A stretch of DNA of 64,000 bases from Corallococcus sp. NCRR (GTDB taxonomy: Bacteria > Myxococcota > Myxococcia > Myxococcales > Myxococcaceae): assembly GCF_026965535.1 (NCBI RefSeq), contig NZ_CP114039.1, positions 3,348,001-3,412,000 on the forward strand. Reading direction: 5' to 3'. The notes beneath the pieces are model-generated. The model saw nothing but the letters and a program-made list of their open reading frames with translations, did no database searches and was not told the origin of the DNA. Shown here piece after piece: positions 34,840-45,477 of the stretch. The translations under genes and the position numbers were made by a program. Position 1 is the stretch's first letter; each line of letters starts with the position of its first letter.

Positions 34840-36039
34840 CTACGGCTTCACGGTGGTGACGAACACCGCCTTGCCGCCCTCCACCTTCATCACCACGGCC
34901 TGCTTCACCGCGTCGCGGTTGGCGTCCAGGTTGATGGTGCCCGCCACGCCCGGGAAGTCCTTCGTGGCCGCGATGGCGTCACGCAGCGCGGGGCCTGACG
35001 TGTCCGGCGCGCGCTTCATCGCATCCACCAGCAGGCGCGCGGCGTCGTACGCCAGCACCGCCACGCTGTCCGGCACGCTGCCGTAGGCGGACCTGTACTT
35101 CGTGAGGAAGTTCTGCACGACGGGGTCCGGGTTGTCCGGCGAGTAGTGGTTGGAGAAGTAGCTGCCCTCCAGCGCGGAGCCGCCCAATTCGTACAGCTTG
35201 TCGGAGTCCCAGCCGTCACCGCCCAGCAGCGGCACGCGCAGGCCCACCTCGCGCGCCTGCCTCGCGATGATGCCCACGTCCGTGTAGTAGCCCGGGACGA
35301 ACACCGCCTCCGGCTTCATGTTCTTGATGGACGTCAGCTGCGCGCGGAAGTCCGTGTCGCCCTTGGAGTAGCTCTCGTTGCCGACGATGGTGCCGCCGAA
35401 CTCCTTGAACTTCTGGTTGAAGACGTCCGCCAGCCCCACGGAGAAGGCGCTCTTGTTGTCCGTGAGCACCGCCACCTTGGACAGCTTCAGGTTCTCCCGC
35501 GCGAACTTCGCCATCACCAGGCCCTGGAACGGGTCGATGAAGCAGACGCGGAAGATGTAGTCGCCCTTCTTCGTCACCTCCGGGCTGGTGGAGGTGGGGG
35601 TGATCATGGGCACCTTCGCCGCCTGCGCCTTGTCCGCCATGGCCATGGACACGGACGACGCGGCCTCACCCAACAGCGCCACCACCTTGTCCTGCGCGAT
35701 GAGCCTTGTCGCGGCCTGGGCGCCTTCCTCCGGGCGCCCCTGGCTGTCGTAGACGCGCACCACCAGCTTCTGGCCGCGCACGCCGCCCGAGGCGTTGGCC
35801 TCCTGGAGCGCCAGGTCGATGCCGTTGCGCGCGGAGATGCCGAAGGTGGCCTCGGAGCCGGTGAGGCTGCCCACCTCGCCAATGAGGATGCTGCCCGCCG
35901 GCGGAGGCCCTGGAGGCGCGGCGGTGGCGCTGCCCCCCTGCGTGGCGGGCGCGGGCGCGGGGGCCGGGGCGGACTTCTTCTCACAACCCGCCAGGGCCAG
36001 GGCCAGCGTGGTGAGCAGGAGGGGGAGGGAACGGCGCAT
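34840..36039 (-). CDS. Branched-chain amino acid-type ABC transporter substrate-binding lipoprotein
   Basis: 399 residues with a lipobox (LALALAGCEKKS) and an Ala/Pro linker. The mature domain is a type I periplasmic binding fold of the Leu/Ile/Val (LivJ/LivK) family: 'ILIGEVGSLTGSEATFGISARNGIDLALQEANASGGVRGQKL', 'GEAASSVSMAMADKAQAAKVPMITPTSTSPEVT' and 'PEAVFVPGYYTDVGIIARQAREVGL'. No permease or ATPase genes are adjacent, so it is an orphan here. It is divergent from the suf regulator. Confidence 0.9.
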   Translation of the reverse strand: MRRSLPLLLTTLALALAGCEKKSAPAPAPAPATQGGSATAAPPGPPPAGSILIGEVGSLTGSEATFGISARNGIDLALQEANASGGVRGQKLVVRVYDSQGRPEEGAQAATRLIAQDKVVALLGEAASSVSMAMADKAQAAKVPMITPTSTSPEVTKKGDYIFRVCFIDPFQGLVMAKFARENLKLSKVAVLTDNKSAFSVGLADVFNQKFKEFGGTIVGNESYSKGDTDFRAQLTSIKNMKPEAVFVPGYYTDVGIIARQAREVGLRVPLLGGDGWDSDKLYELGGSALEGSYFSNHYSPDNPDPVVQNFLTKYRSAYGSVPDSVAVLAYDAARLLVDAMKRAPDTSGPALRDAIAATKDFPGVAGTINLDANRDAVKQAVVMKVEGGKAVFVTTVKP

Positions 36040-36113
36040 CGGTAAGGCTCCTCGAGGGGGAGACGGACACGAAAAGCGGACGGCCCCACCCTAGCTCGTT
36101 GTGGCCTGATTTG

Positions 36114-36138
36114 AATGTGGACTGAACAGGTCCACATT
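36114..36138. promoter_or_regulatory. IscR-like 25-bp palindromic operator
   Basis: AATGTGGAC, seven bases, GTCCACATT forms a perfect 9-bp inverted repeat of 25 bp in all, centred about 70 bases before the Rrf2 start. Length and half-site spacing match the IscR type 1 site, including GACT at positions 7-10 and GTC at 17-19. A likely -10 (TTACATAA) follows immediately, so bound repressor would block the promoter. Confidence 0.7.
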
Positions 36139-36196
36139 ACATAAGAGGCCGTCGCGGGCATCGGGCCCGCGGACAGCCCCGAGGAGACACCCACTC

Positions 36197-36694
36197 ATGC
36201 TCCGGATGAGCAAGATGACCGACTACGGCATCGTGCTGATGACCGAGCTGGCGCGCGCGAACGGGGAAACCCGCACCACGCGAGAGCTGGCGGCGCGCAC
36301 GCATGTCGCCCTTCCATCCGCGAGCAAGGTCCTGAAGGGCCTGTTGCAGGCGGGGCTGGTGGTATCGCACCGGGGCGCGAGCGGCGGCTATGGCCTGGCG
36401 CGTCCGGCGGAGGCCATCTCGCTGGCGGAGCTGGTGTCCGCGCTGGAGGGGCCGGTGTCCCTCACGGAGTGTGGCCAGCACCAGGGCAAGCCCGCCGGGC
36501 CCTGTGAGTTGGAGTCCGTCTGCCAGGTGCGGGGCCACTGGCGCCTGATCAATCAAGCCATCCAGGAAGCGCTGGGGAAGCTGACGCTCGCGGACCTGCG
36601 CGCGCCCGCGCCTCGCATGCCGGAGCGGCTGGTGGGCCTGGGCCTGCCAACGTCCGTCAGCGCGCCTGCTTCCGTCACGGGAGTCCGCTCATGA
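36197..36694 (+). CDS. Rrf2 family Fe-S-sensing regulator of the suf operon
   Basis: 165 residues. An N-terminal winged helix ([16 protein letters not shown], then [21 protein letters not shown], then [20 protein letters not shown]) is typical of Rrf2/IscR proteins. Three Cys in 'ECGQH...[13 protein letters not shown]' match the usual 2Fe-2S ligand pattern. Its stop overlaps the sufB start (ATGA), so it is the first gene of the suf operon. It likely senses cluster status and represses the operon when clusters are plentiful, acting at the palindrome at 36114-36138; autoregulation is inferred. Confidence 0.92.
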   Translation: MLRMSKMTDYGIVLMTELARANGETRTTRELAARTHVALPSASKVLKGLLQAGLVVSHRGASGGYGLARPAEAISLAELVSALEGPVSLTECGQHQGKPAGPCELESVCQVRGHWRLINQAIQEALGKLTLADLRAPAPRMPERLVGLGLPTSVSAPASVTGVRS

Positions 36695-38129
36695 GCACCA
36701 CCGAAACCATCCAGGAGCTCACCCGCAAGGGCTACCAGGCGGGGTTCGTCACCCAGGTGGAGGCGGACACGCTGCCGCCCGGCCTGGACGAGGACGTCAT
36801 CCGCGTCCTGTCCGCGAAGAAGAACGAGCCGGCCTTCATGCTGGAGTGGCGCCTGAAGGCATACCGCCACTGGCTCACGCTGAAGGAGCCCTCGTGGCAG
36901 GCGGTGAAGTACCACCCCATCGACTACCAGGCCATCCGCTACTACTCGGCGCCGAAGCAGAAGCCGAAGAAGGACAGCCTGTCGGAGGTGGACCCCGAGA
37001 TCCTCCGCACCTACGAGAAGCTGGGCATCCCGCTGGAGGAGCAGAAGCGCCTGCAGAACGTCGCGGTGGACGCCGTCTTCGACTCCGTGTCGGTGGCCAC
37101 CACGTTCCGGGAGAAGCTCTACAAGGCGGGCGTCATCTTCTGCTCGTTCTCCGAAGCGGTGCGCGAGCACCCGGAGCTGGTGGAGCGCTACCTGGGCACG
37201 GTGGTGCCCTTCTCCGACAACTTCTTCGCGGCGCTCAACTCCGCGGTCTTCAGCGACGGCTCGTTCTGCTACGTGCCCAAGGGCGTGAAGTGCCCCATGG
37301 AGCTGTCCACGTACTTCCGCATCAACGCGGCGGACACGGGCCAGTTCGAGCGCACGCTGCTCATCGCGGATGAAGGCGCCTCCGTGAGCTACCTGGAGGG
37401 GTGCACCGCGCCCATGCGCGACACCAACCAGCTGCACGCGGCGGTGGTGGAGCTGGTGGCGCTGGACGGCGCGTCCATCAAGTACAGCACGGTGCAGAAC
37501 TGGTACCCGGGCGACGCGGAAGGACGCGGCGGCATCTACAACTTCGTCACCAAGCGCGGCATCGCGCACCAGCGCGCCAAGATTTCGTGGACCCAGGTGG
37601 AGACGGGTTCGGCGATTACGTGGAAGTACCCCAGCGTCATCCTCAAGGGGGATGACTCGGTGGGCGAGTTCTACTCGGTGGCGCTCACCAACCACCGGCA
37701 GCAGGCGGACACGGGCACGAAGATGGTGCACATCGGGAAGAACACCCGGTCCACCATCGTGTCCAAGGGCATCTCCGCCGGCCGCGGGCAGAACACGTAC
37801 CGGGGCCTGGTGAAGGTGCTCAAGAGCGCGGCGAACGCACGCAACTACACGCAGTGCGATTCGCTCCTGCTGGGCGACAAGTGCGGCGCCCACACGCTGC
37901 CGTACATCGAGGTGAAGAACGCGACCGCGCAGGTGGAGCACGAGGCGTCCACGTCGAAGATTGGCGAGGACCAACTCTTCTACTGCCGGCAGCGCGGCAT
38001 CTCGCAGGAGGACGCGGTGTCGATGATCGTGAACGGCTTCTGCCGGCAGGTCTTCAAGGAGCTGCCCATGGAGTTCGCCGTGGAGGCGCAGAAGCTCTTG
38101 GGCGTGAGCCTGGAAGGGAGCGTGGGGTG

Positions 38130-38130
<1 letters not shown>
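36691..38130 (+). CDS. sufB: Fe-S cluster scaffold SufB
   Basis: 479 residues. Family blocks are clear: '[10 protein letters not shown]' region, '[46 protein letters not shown]', '[21 protein letters not shown]' and the C-terminal '[36 protein letters not shown]'. With SufC and SufD it forms the SufBC2D scaffold where 4Fe-4S clusters are built in the cytoplasm. The end of SufB overlaps the start of sufC by one base. Confidence 0.98.
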
Positions 38131-38908
<778 letters not shown>

Positions 38909-38912
<4 letters not shown>

Positions 38913-40215
38913 GCGCGTCCCACTACGTGGAGGTGGCCCGGGCCTTCCAGGCGCGCGGAGACGCCCCCGCGTGGCTCCAGGCGCTGCGTGAGGAGGGCCT
39001 GAGCCAGTTCCAGGCGCGCGGCCTGCCCACGTCCAAGGACGAGGAGTGGAAGTACACGCCCGTCTCCACGCTGTCGTCGCATCCGTTCCAGCCCGTGCGG
39101 GACGTGCCCATGGGCGAGGACGTGGCCCAGGCGGTGGCGCGGCTGGCGCTGCCCGGCCCCCGGCTCGTGTTCGTGGACGGGCGATTCGTGCCGGCGCTGT
39201 CGGTGCTCGCGGGCCTGCCGCGCGGCGTGGTGCTCAAGCCGCTGTCGCAGGCGCTGCGCGAGGACGGGGCGCTGCTCCAGGAGACGCTGGGCCAGTTCTC
39301 CCGGCCGTCCGCGCATGCCTTCACGTCGCTCAACGCGGCGCTGCTGGAGGAAGGCGCGCTGCTCACGCTCGCGCCCCGGGCCTTGAGTGAGGTGCCGGTG
39401 CAGTTGCTGTTCCTCGCGCGCGGCGGCGACGGGCCGGTGCTGGCCAGCCCGCGCATCGTCGTGGTGGCGGGCGAGGGCAGCGAGGCCACGCTGGTGGAGA
39501 CGTACGCGGGCCTGGGCTCGGGCGCGACGTTCACCAACGCGGTGACGGAGGTGCAGCTGGGGGACAACGCCAGCCTGCGCCACTTCAAGCTCCAGGCGGA
39601 GGGTGACACCGCGCTGCACCTGGGCGGGCTGTATTCGCGGCAGGGGCGTGACAGCCGCTTCCAGTCGCACGCGTTCTCCTTCGGTGGGCTGCTCTCTCGC
39701 AATGAAGTGCACGCGGCCTTCGCGGGCGAGGGCGGCGAGTGCGTGCTCAACGGCCTGTTCGTGGGCCGGGGCACGCAGCACCTGGACAACCGCACGGACC
39801 TGGACCACGCGGTGCCGCACTGCTCCAGCCGCGAGCTCTACAAGGGCGTGCTGGACGACCGCGCGCGCGGCACCTTCCACGGGAAGATCCGCGTGCGCGA
39901 GGACGCGCAGAAGACGGACGCCAGCCAGCAGAGCCGCAACCTGCTGCTCTCCGAGGGCGCGCAGGTGGACGCCCGGCCGCAGTTGGAAATCTTCGCGGAC
40001 GACGTGAAGTGCGCCCACGGCACGGCGGTGGGCCGGTTGGATGACAACGCGCTGTTCTACCTGCGCTCGCGCGGCATCCCCAAGGTGGATGCGGAGCGGA
40101 TGCTGACGCAGGCCTTCGCCAGTGAGCTGGTGCGCGCGGTGCCGGAGGGGCCGGTGCGCGCGCGGGTGGAGGCGTTGCTCGCGGAGAAGCTGCCGGGGAC
40201 GGCGGAGGTGATGGG

Positions 40216-40219
<4 letters not shown>
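38909..40219 (+). CDS. sufD: Fe-S cluster assembly protein SufD
   Basis: 436 residues. 'DEEWKYTPVSTL' near residue 45, 'AFAGEGGECVLNGLFVGRGTQHLDNRTDLDHAVPHCSSRELYKGVLDDRARGTFHGKIRV', and 'CAHGTAVGRLDDNALFYLRSRGIPKVDAERMLTQAF' are typical SufD blocks; the last is shared with SufB. It partners SufB in the scaffold and is needed for iron entry. Both ends overlap neighbouring genes. Confidence 0.96.
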
Positions 40220-41441
<1,222 letters not shown>

Positions 41442-41445
<4 letters not shown>

Positions 41446-41894
41446 GCTCGGACCTCAAGGACCTGTACCAGGAGGTCGTGCTGGAGCACTCCAAGCGCCC
41501 GCGCAACTTCCGGGTGGTGGAGGGCGCCACCTGCGCGGCGGAGGGCCACAACCCGCTGTGCGGCGACCAGCTCTCCGTGACGCTCAAGCTGGAGGACGGC
41601 GTCATCCGCGACATCGGCTTCCAGGGCCAGGGGTGCGCCATCTCCAAGGCGTCCGCGTCGCTGATGACGGGCGCGGTGAAGGACAAGACCCGGGAAGAGG
41701 CGCAGGCGCTCTTCGAGCGCGTGCACACGCTGGTGACCGAAGGGCCGGACAAGGTGGACGTGGAGTCGCTGGGCAAGCTCGCGGTGCTGTCGGGCGTGAG
41801 CGAGTTCCCGGCCCGGGTGAAGTGCGCGAGCCTGGCGTGGCACACGCTGAACGCGGCGCTGGACGGCCGCTCCACGTCGGTGTCGACGGAGTAG
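41442..41894 (+). CDS. sufU: Sulfur transfer protein SufU
   Basis: 150 residues. Zinc/sulfur ligands appear in 'NPLCGDQLSVTL', 'GQGCAISKASASLM' and 'VKCASLAWHTLNAAL', with the Asp in the first. The 18-residue insert between the 'GQGC' block and the C-terminal Cys distinguishes SufU from IscU. With zinc it accepts persulfide from SufS. Presence of sufU instead of sufE is the Gram-positive-like configuration. Starts inside the sufS stop (ATGA). Confidence 0.95.
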
Positions 41895-41903
41895 GGAGGG
41901 GTC

Positions 41904-42455
41904 ATGCGAGGCGCGATGACGGTCATCGAGCGCGACGTGGACGCGATGCTCATCCCCAGCGGGGACAAGGTGTTGCTGCCGGCGGGCTCGGAGTTGACGG
42001 TGGTGCAGACGCTGGGCGGCAACGTCACGGTGCAGGACCCGTACGGCCAGCTGTTCCGCATCGACGAGAAGAACGCGGACGTGCTGGGCGAGGAGTACGC
42101 CGCCAAGGCGAAGACGCCGGATGAGGGCGTCACGCCCGGTGAGTTTCACGAGGAGCAGGTCTGGGAGCAGCTCCGCACGGTCTACGACCCGGAGATCCCG
42201 GTGAACATCGTGGAGCTGGGGCTGGTGTACACGTGCAAGGCCACGCCGCTGGACGAGGGCGGCCAGCGCGTGGACATCGAGATGACCCTCACGGCGCCCG
42301 GCTGCGGCATGGGCCAGGTGCTGGTGGAGGACGTGCGCTCCAAGGTTTCCGCGCTGCCCGGCGTGAAGGAGGCGAACGTGGAGCTCGTCTGGGAGCCGCA
42401 GTGGGACCAGAGCCGCATGACGGACGTCGCGCGGCTCCAGCTGGGCTGGATGTGA
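41904..42455 (+). CDS. sufT: Fe-S maturation protein SufT (DUF59/MIP18)
   Basis: 183 residues. The C-terminal half is a DUF59 domain: 'VYDPEIPVNIVELGLVYTCKAT', 'IEMTLTAPGCGMGQVLVEDVRSKV', 'VELVWEPQWDQSRMTDVARLQLG', with the conserved 'APGC' Cys. The N-terminal ~80 residues are the SufT-specific beta-rich extension (VLLPAGSELTVVQTLGGNVTVQDP). It helps mature Fe-S proteins, downstream of the scaffold. Nine bases separate it from sufU. Confidence 0.95.
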   Translation: MRGAMTVIERDVDAMLIPSGDKVLLPAGSELTVVQTLGGNVTVQDPYGQLFRIDEKNADVLGEEYAAKAKTPDEGVTPGEFHEEQVWEQLRTVYDPEIPVNIVELGLVYTCKATPLDEGGQRVDIEMTLTAPGCGMGQVLVEDVRSKVSALPGVKEANVELVWEPQWDQSRMTDVARLQLGWM

Positions 42456-42488
42456 AATCCCCGGGCGGGTGCTCTAGGGTACCCGCCC

Positions 42489-43409
42489 ATGATGACCGTC
42501 CTGGGGGGCCTCCTGTGGGTGCTCGCGGCCACTCCCGTCGCGAAGCCGCAGGGGGAGAGGGAGGCGGCCCTGGAGGCCGTGAAGACGGGCGACGAGAATG
42601 CGCGCAAGGACGCCTACGCCACGCTGTGGAAGCGAGGCGTGCGCGTGTCGATTCCGCGTGCCGCCTCGGAGCCTTTCGCTTTGCAGGGGCCCGGAGCTCT
42701 CGCCTGTCCAAGCCCGCTCTGGGCCCGGCTCACCCGGCGCGTCGATGAAGGCAACGGCGGGAGCACCGAACGGGCGGTCGTGGCGTTCGCGCGGGCCAGG
42801 GACTCGCTGCCTCCAGCGGAGGAGGTGCTGGACCTGCCTCCCCATGTTCCCGCCGTCCTCCTGAGTGAGACAGGCTGGGAGACCAGGCGGCACTGCGACG
42901 TCGGAGGTTTCGCGGATCCGAACAGCAAGGGCTTCGAACGGCACCCCGCCGTGCGCAAGGCACTCCAGGCGTGTTGCGCGGGGATGCAGGGCTGCCTCGG
43001 TGAGGGCTGGACGCAGGACATGGACTGCTCCGAGAAGACCCTCGATGCAATGAATCAGGCCCGCGAGCAACACCGTGCCTCGGCATCGAACACCCTCACC
43101 GCGCGGCTGAAGCAGTGTCTTCCCACGAAGGACAAGGTCGGCCCCGGGCAGGATCCGTGCGCGCTGGCGGACAGCCCTCGGTGCAGCCGCTATCAGGCGT
43201 GCCTGAAGAAGGTGTCCGATGATTCCCTCGCGCGGGGCACCGACGCGCTCGACGCGGAGTTGGCGCTGTGGCTGGAGTCGGACATCCGCGCCTGCGCGGA
43301 GAGCCACCGCCAGGGCCGCGCCTGCACGCTCATCGTCGTGGACCCATGCCAGGGCCGCGTGGGCTACCGCTGCTCGGACGAAGTCGTCCGGGAGCTCCAG
43401 GTCCCCTAG
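42489..43409 (+). CDS. Secreted Cys-containing protein of unknown function
   Basis: 306 residues with an N-terminal signal (MMTVLGGLLWVLAATPVA). The mature part has about 14 Cys, several in pairs (ACCAGMQGCLGEGW, CEKALDA-type spacing, CALADSPRCSRYQACLKK), so disulfides are likely. The composition is less biased than in its neighbours (more Asp/Asn, fewer extreme GC codons). No family recognised. It ends on a CTAG shared with the convergent DJ-1/PfpI gene. Confidence 0.65.
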   Translation: MMTVLGGLLWVLAATPVAKPQGEREAALEAVKTGDENARKDAYATLWKRGVRVSIPRAASEPFALQGPGALACPSPLWARLTRRVDEGNGGSTERAVVAFARARDSLPPAEEVLDLPPHVPAVLLSETGWETRRHCDVGGFADPNSKGFERHPAVRKALQACCAGMQGCLGEGWTQDMDCSEKTLDAMNQAREQHRASASNTLTARLKQCLPTKDKVGPGQDPCALADSPRCSRYQACLKKVSDDSLARGTDALDAELALWLESDIRACAESHRQGRACTLIVVDPCQGRVGYRCSDEVVRELQVP

Positions 43410-44071
43410 ATCAGGGCCTTGCGCCCGCGAGCGACCAGGCCCAGCGTGGCCGCGGCGGCGAGCCCACCCGCGAGCCACCGGGGCCAGCGCGGCGCGGCTT
43501 CCGCCGTGGAGCGGCGGGCGATGGCGGGCGACATGCGCTCCGCGAAGAGTTCCACCATGGCGTGCTCGAAGGCGAGCAGGTCGTGGGGCCCACGGCTGGA
43601 CACCCAGTTGCCGTCGCGCACCACGGGCTCGTCCGTCCAGTGCGCGCCCGCGTTCTCCATGTCGTTGCGGATGCCCGGCCAGGACGTCAGATGGCGGCCC
43701 TCCAGCAGCCCCGCCGACGCGAGCAGCCACGGCCCGTGGCAGATGACCGCGATGGGCTGGTCCAGGAGGTCCGCGTCCTTCACGAAGTCCAGCGCCAGGG
43801 CGCTTTGCCGCAGGAAGTCCGGGTTCATGAAGCCGCCGGGCAGCAGCAGCGCGTCGAAGTCCGCGGCCTTCACGTCGCGCAGCGTCGCGTCCACGCGCAC
43901 CTTGCGGCCGGGCACCAGCAGGTTCATGCCCCGGATGCGGCCCTTGTGGAGGGAGACAATGGTGACGTGCGCGCCCTCTCGCTCCAGGCGCTTCACCGGC
44001 CGCGTCAGCTCCACCTGCTCGAAGCCATCCGCCGCCAGCACGGCCACCTTCATCCCCTTCAGCTTCTTCAT
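43406..44071 (-). CDS. DJ-1/PfpI family protein with C-terminal membrane segment
   Basis: 221 residues from ATG 44071. The core is PfpI-like: 'KVAVLAADGFEQVELTRPVKRLEREGAHVTIVSL', 'DFDALLLPGGFMNPDFLRQS' and the nucleophile elbow 'IAVICHGPWLLASAGLLEG' (Cys111, followed by His112). The usual end of such proteins is near residue 180; here a hydrophobic segment (WLAGGLAAAATLGLVARGR) extends the C-terminus, an unusual membrane anchor. Glyoxalase/deglycase or stress roles are known for the family; the specific reaction is unknown. Confidence 0.85.
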   Translation of the reverse strand: MKKLKGMKVAVLAADGFEQVELTRPVKRLEREGAHVTIVSLHKGRIRGMNLLVPGRKVRVDATLRDVKAADFDALLLPGGFMNPDFLRQSALALDFVKDADLLDQPIAVICHGPWLLASAGLLEGRHLTSWPGIRNDMENAGAHWTDEPVVRDGNWVSSRGPHDLLAFEHAMVELFAERMSPAIARRSTAEAAPRWPRWLAGGLAAAATLGLVARGRKALI

Positions 44072-44288
44072 TGCCCCGTCCTCCCGATGTCCTGATGTCC
44101 GGGCCTGCCCTACAACCCGAACCTGCACGGTGCACATGCCCTTTCGGGAGGGGAAGCGGAGGGCAGGCGGGCAGGCAGGGGCTCGGGGTGATGCCTTCTC
44201 GCGGGCTGCCGCGGCGCGGCACACGGCGGCGCTGGACGCCTTGGGGGAACAGCTTTACGACCTGGGTTCTCTTCTGGAGGCGCACGGC

Positions 44289-45416
44289 ATGTCCCCCTCG
44301 TTCCCTTCCCGGATGCACCGCGGCCTGCTCGCCAGCACGGCGCTGCTCCTGGCGCCGCTGGGCTGCGCCACGTCATCGCAGGTGGGCGCCGCGCGTGACG
44401 AGGCGGCCCTGCGCACGGACGCGCCGCCGCGCGTGAAGCCGAAGTGGGGGCTGGTCATCCACGGCGGCGCGGGAGTGATTTCACGCGAGAACCTGACCCC
44501 GGAGCGCGAGGCCGCGATGCGCGCCGTGCTCACCGAGGCGCTCCAGGCAGGGCACGCGGTGCTGGCGAAGGGCGGCCGCAGCATGGACGCGGTGACGGCG
44601 GCCATCCGCGTGATGGAGGACTCGCCGTACTTCAACGCCGGCAAGGGCGCGGTGTTCAACCACGACGGCGTGAACGAACTGGACGCGGCGGTGATGGACG
44701 GCAAGACGCGCATGGCCGGCGCGGTGGCCGGTGTCCATCACATCCAGAACCCCATCGACCTGGCGCGGAGGGTGATGGAGAAGTCGCCGCACGTGATGAT
44801 GGTGGGTGACGGGGCGGAGGCCTTCGCGAAGTCGCAGGGCATGCCCCTGGTGGACGCGAAGTACTTCTACACGGAGGAGCGCTGGCAGGGCCTCCAGCGC
44901 GCGCTGGAGCAGGAGAAGGCGAAGGAAGCTCCGCCCGCGGAACAGGGGCAGCCCGGCTCATCGCTGACGCCGGGCGTGGACCCCATCACGGGGGACCACA
45001 AGTTCGGCACGGTGGGCGCGGTGGCGTTGGACATGGACGGCAACCTCGCGGCGGGCACGTCCACGGGCGGCATGACCAACAAGCGCTTCGGCCGGGTGGG
45101 GGACGCGCCCATCATCGGCGCGGGCACCTACGCGGATGAACACTGCGCCGTGTCCGCCACGGGCCACGGTGAGTTCTTCATCCGCTACACGGTGGCGCGC
45201 GACATCTGCGCCCGCGTCGAGTACCAGGACCTGCCGCTCCCGGAGGCCGCCAACCACGTCATCCACGACGTGCTGGTGAAGGCCGGCGGCGAGGGCGGCG
45301 TCATCGCCATGGACCGCCAGGGCCACGTGGCCATGCCCTTCAACTCCAGCGGCATGTACCGCGGCTACATCGGCGAGGACGGCACGCCCACCGTCGCCAT
45401 CTTCCAGCAGCCCTAG
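44289..45416 (+). CDS. Isoaspartyl peptidase/L-asparaginase, Ntn-hydrolase lipoprotein
   Basis: 375 residues; ATG 44289 has a GGAGG-type site upstream. A lipobox (LAPLGCATSS) suggests outer-membrane or periplasmic anchoring. The enzyme is a plant-type asparaginase/isoaspartyl dipeptidase: 'WGLVIHGGAGVISREN', 'YFNAGKGAVFNHDGVNELDAAVMDGKTRMAGAVAGV', then the self-cleavage site 'DHKFGTVGAVALD' with catalytic Thr241. Processing would yield alpha and beta chains. It acts on isoaspartyl peptides or asparagine. Divergent from the DJ-1/PfpI gene. Confidence 0.93.
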   Translation: MSPSFPSRMHRGLLASTALLLAPLGCATSSQVGAARDEAALRTDAPPRVKPKWGLVIHGGAGVISRENLTPEREAAMRAVLTEALQAGHAVLAKGGRSMDAVTAAIRVMEDSPYFNAGKGAVFNHDGVNELDAAVMDGKTRMAGAVAGVHHIQNPIDLARRVMEKSPHVMMVGDGAEAFAKSQGMPLVDAKYFYTEERWQGLQRALEQEKAKEAPPAEQGQPGSSLTPGVDPITGDHKFGTVGAVALDMDGNLAAGTSTGGMTNKRFGRVGDAPIIGAGTYADEHCAVSATGHGEFFIRYTVARDICARVEYQDLPLPEAANHVIHDVLVKAGGEGGVIAMDRQGHVAMPFNSSGMYRGYIGEDGTPTVAIFQQP

Positions 45417-45434
45417 GCGGGCAACCGGGCCGAC

Positions 45435-45464
45435 TTCCGCGCACCACTGAGCGGGTGCGCGGAA
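45435..45464. terminator. Inverted repeat between convergent genes
   Basis: TTCCGCGCACC / GGTGCGCGGAA, perfect 11-bp arms (45435-45445, 45454-45464) with an 8-base loop. It lies between the stops of the isoaspartyl peptidase (+) and the DUF3857 lipoprotein (-). No long T tract is present on either strand, so a bidirectional terminator is likely but not certain. Confidence 0.65.
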
Positions 45465-45477
45465 ACCGGCTCCAGGA

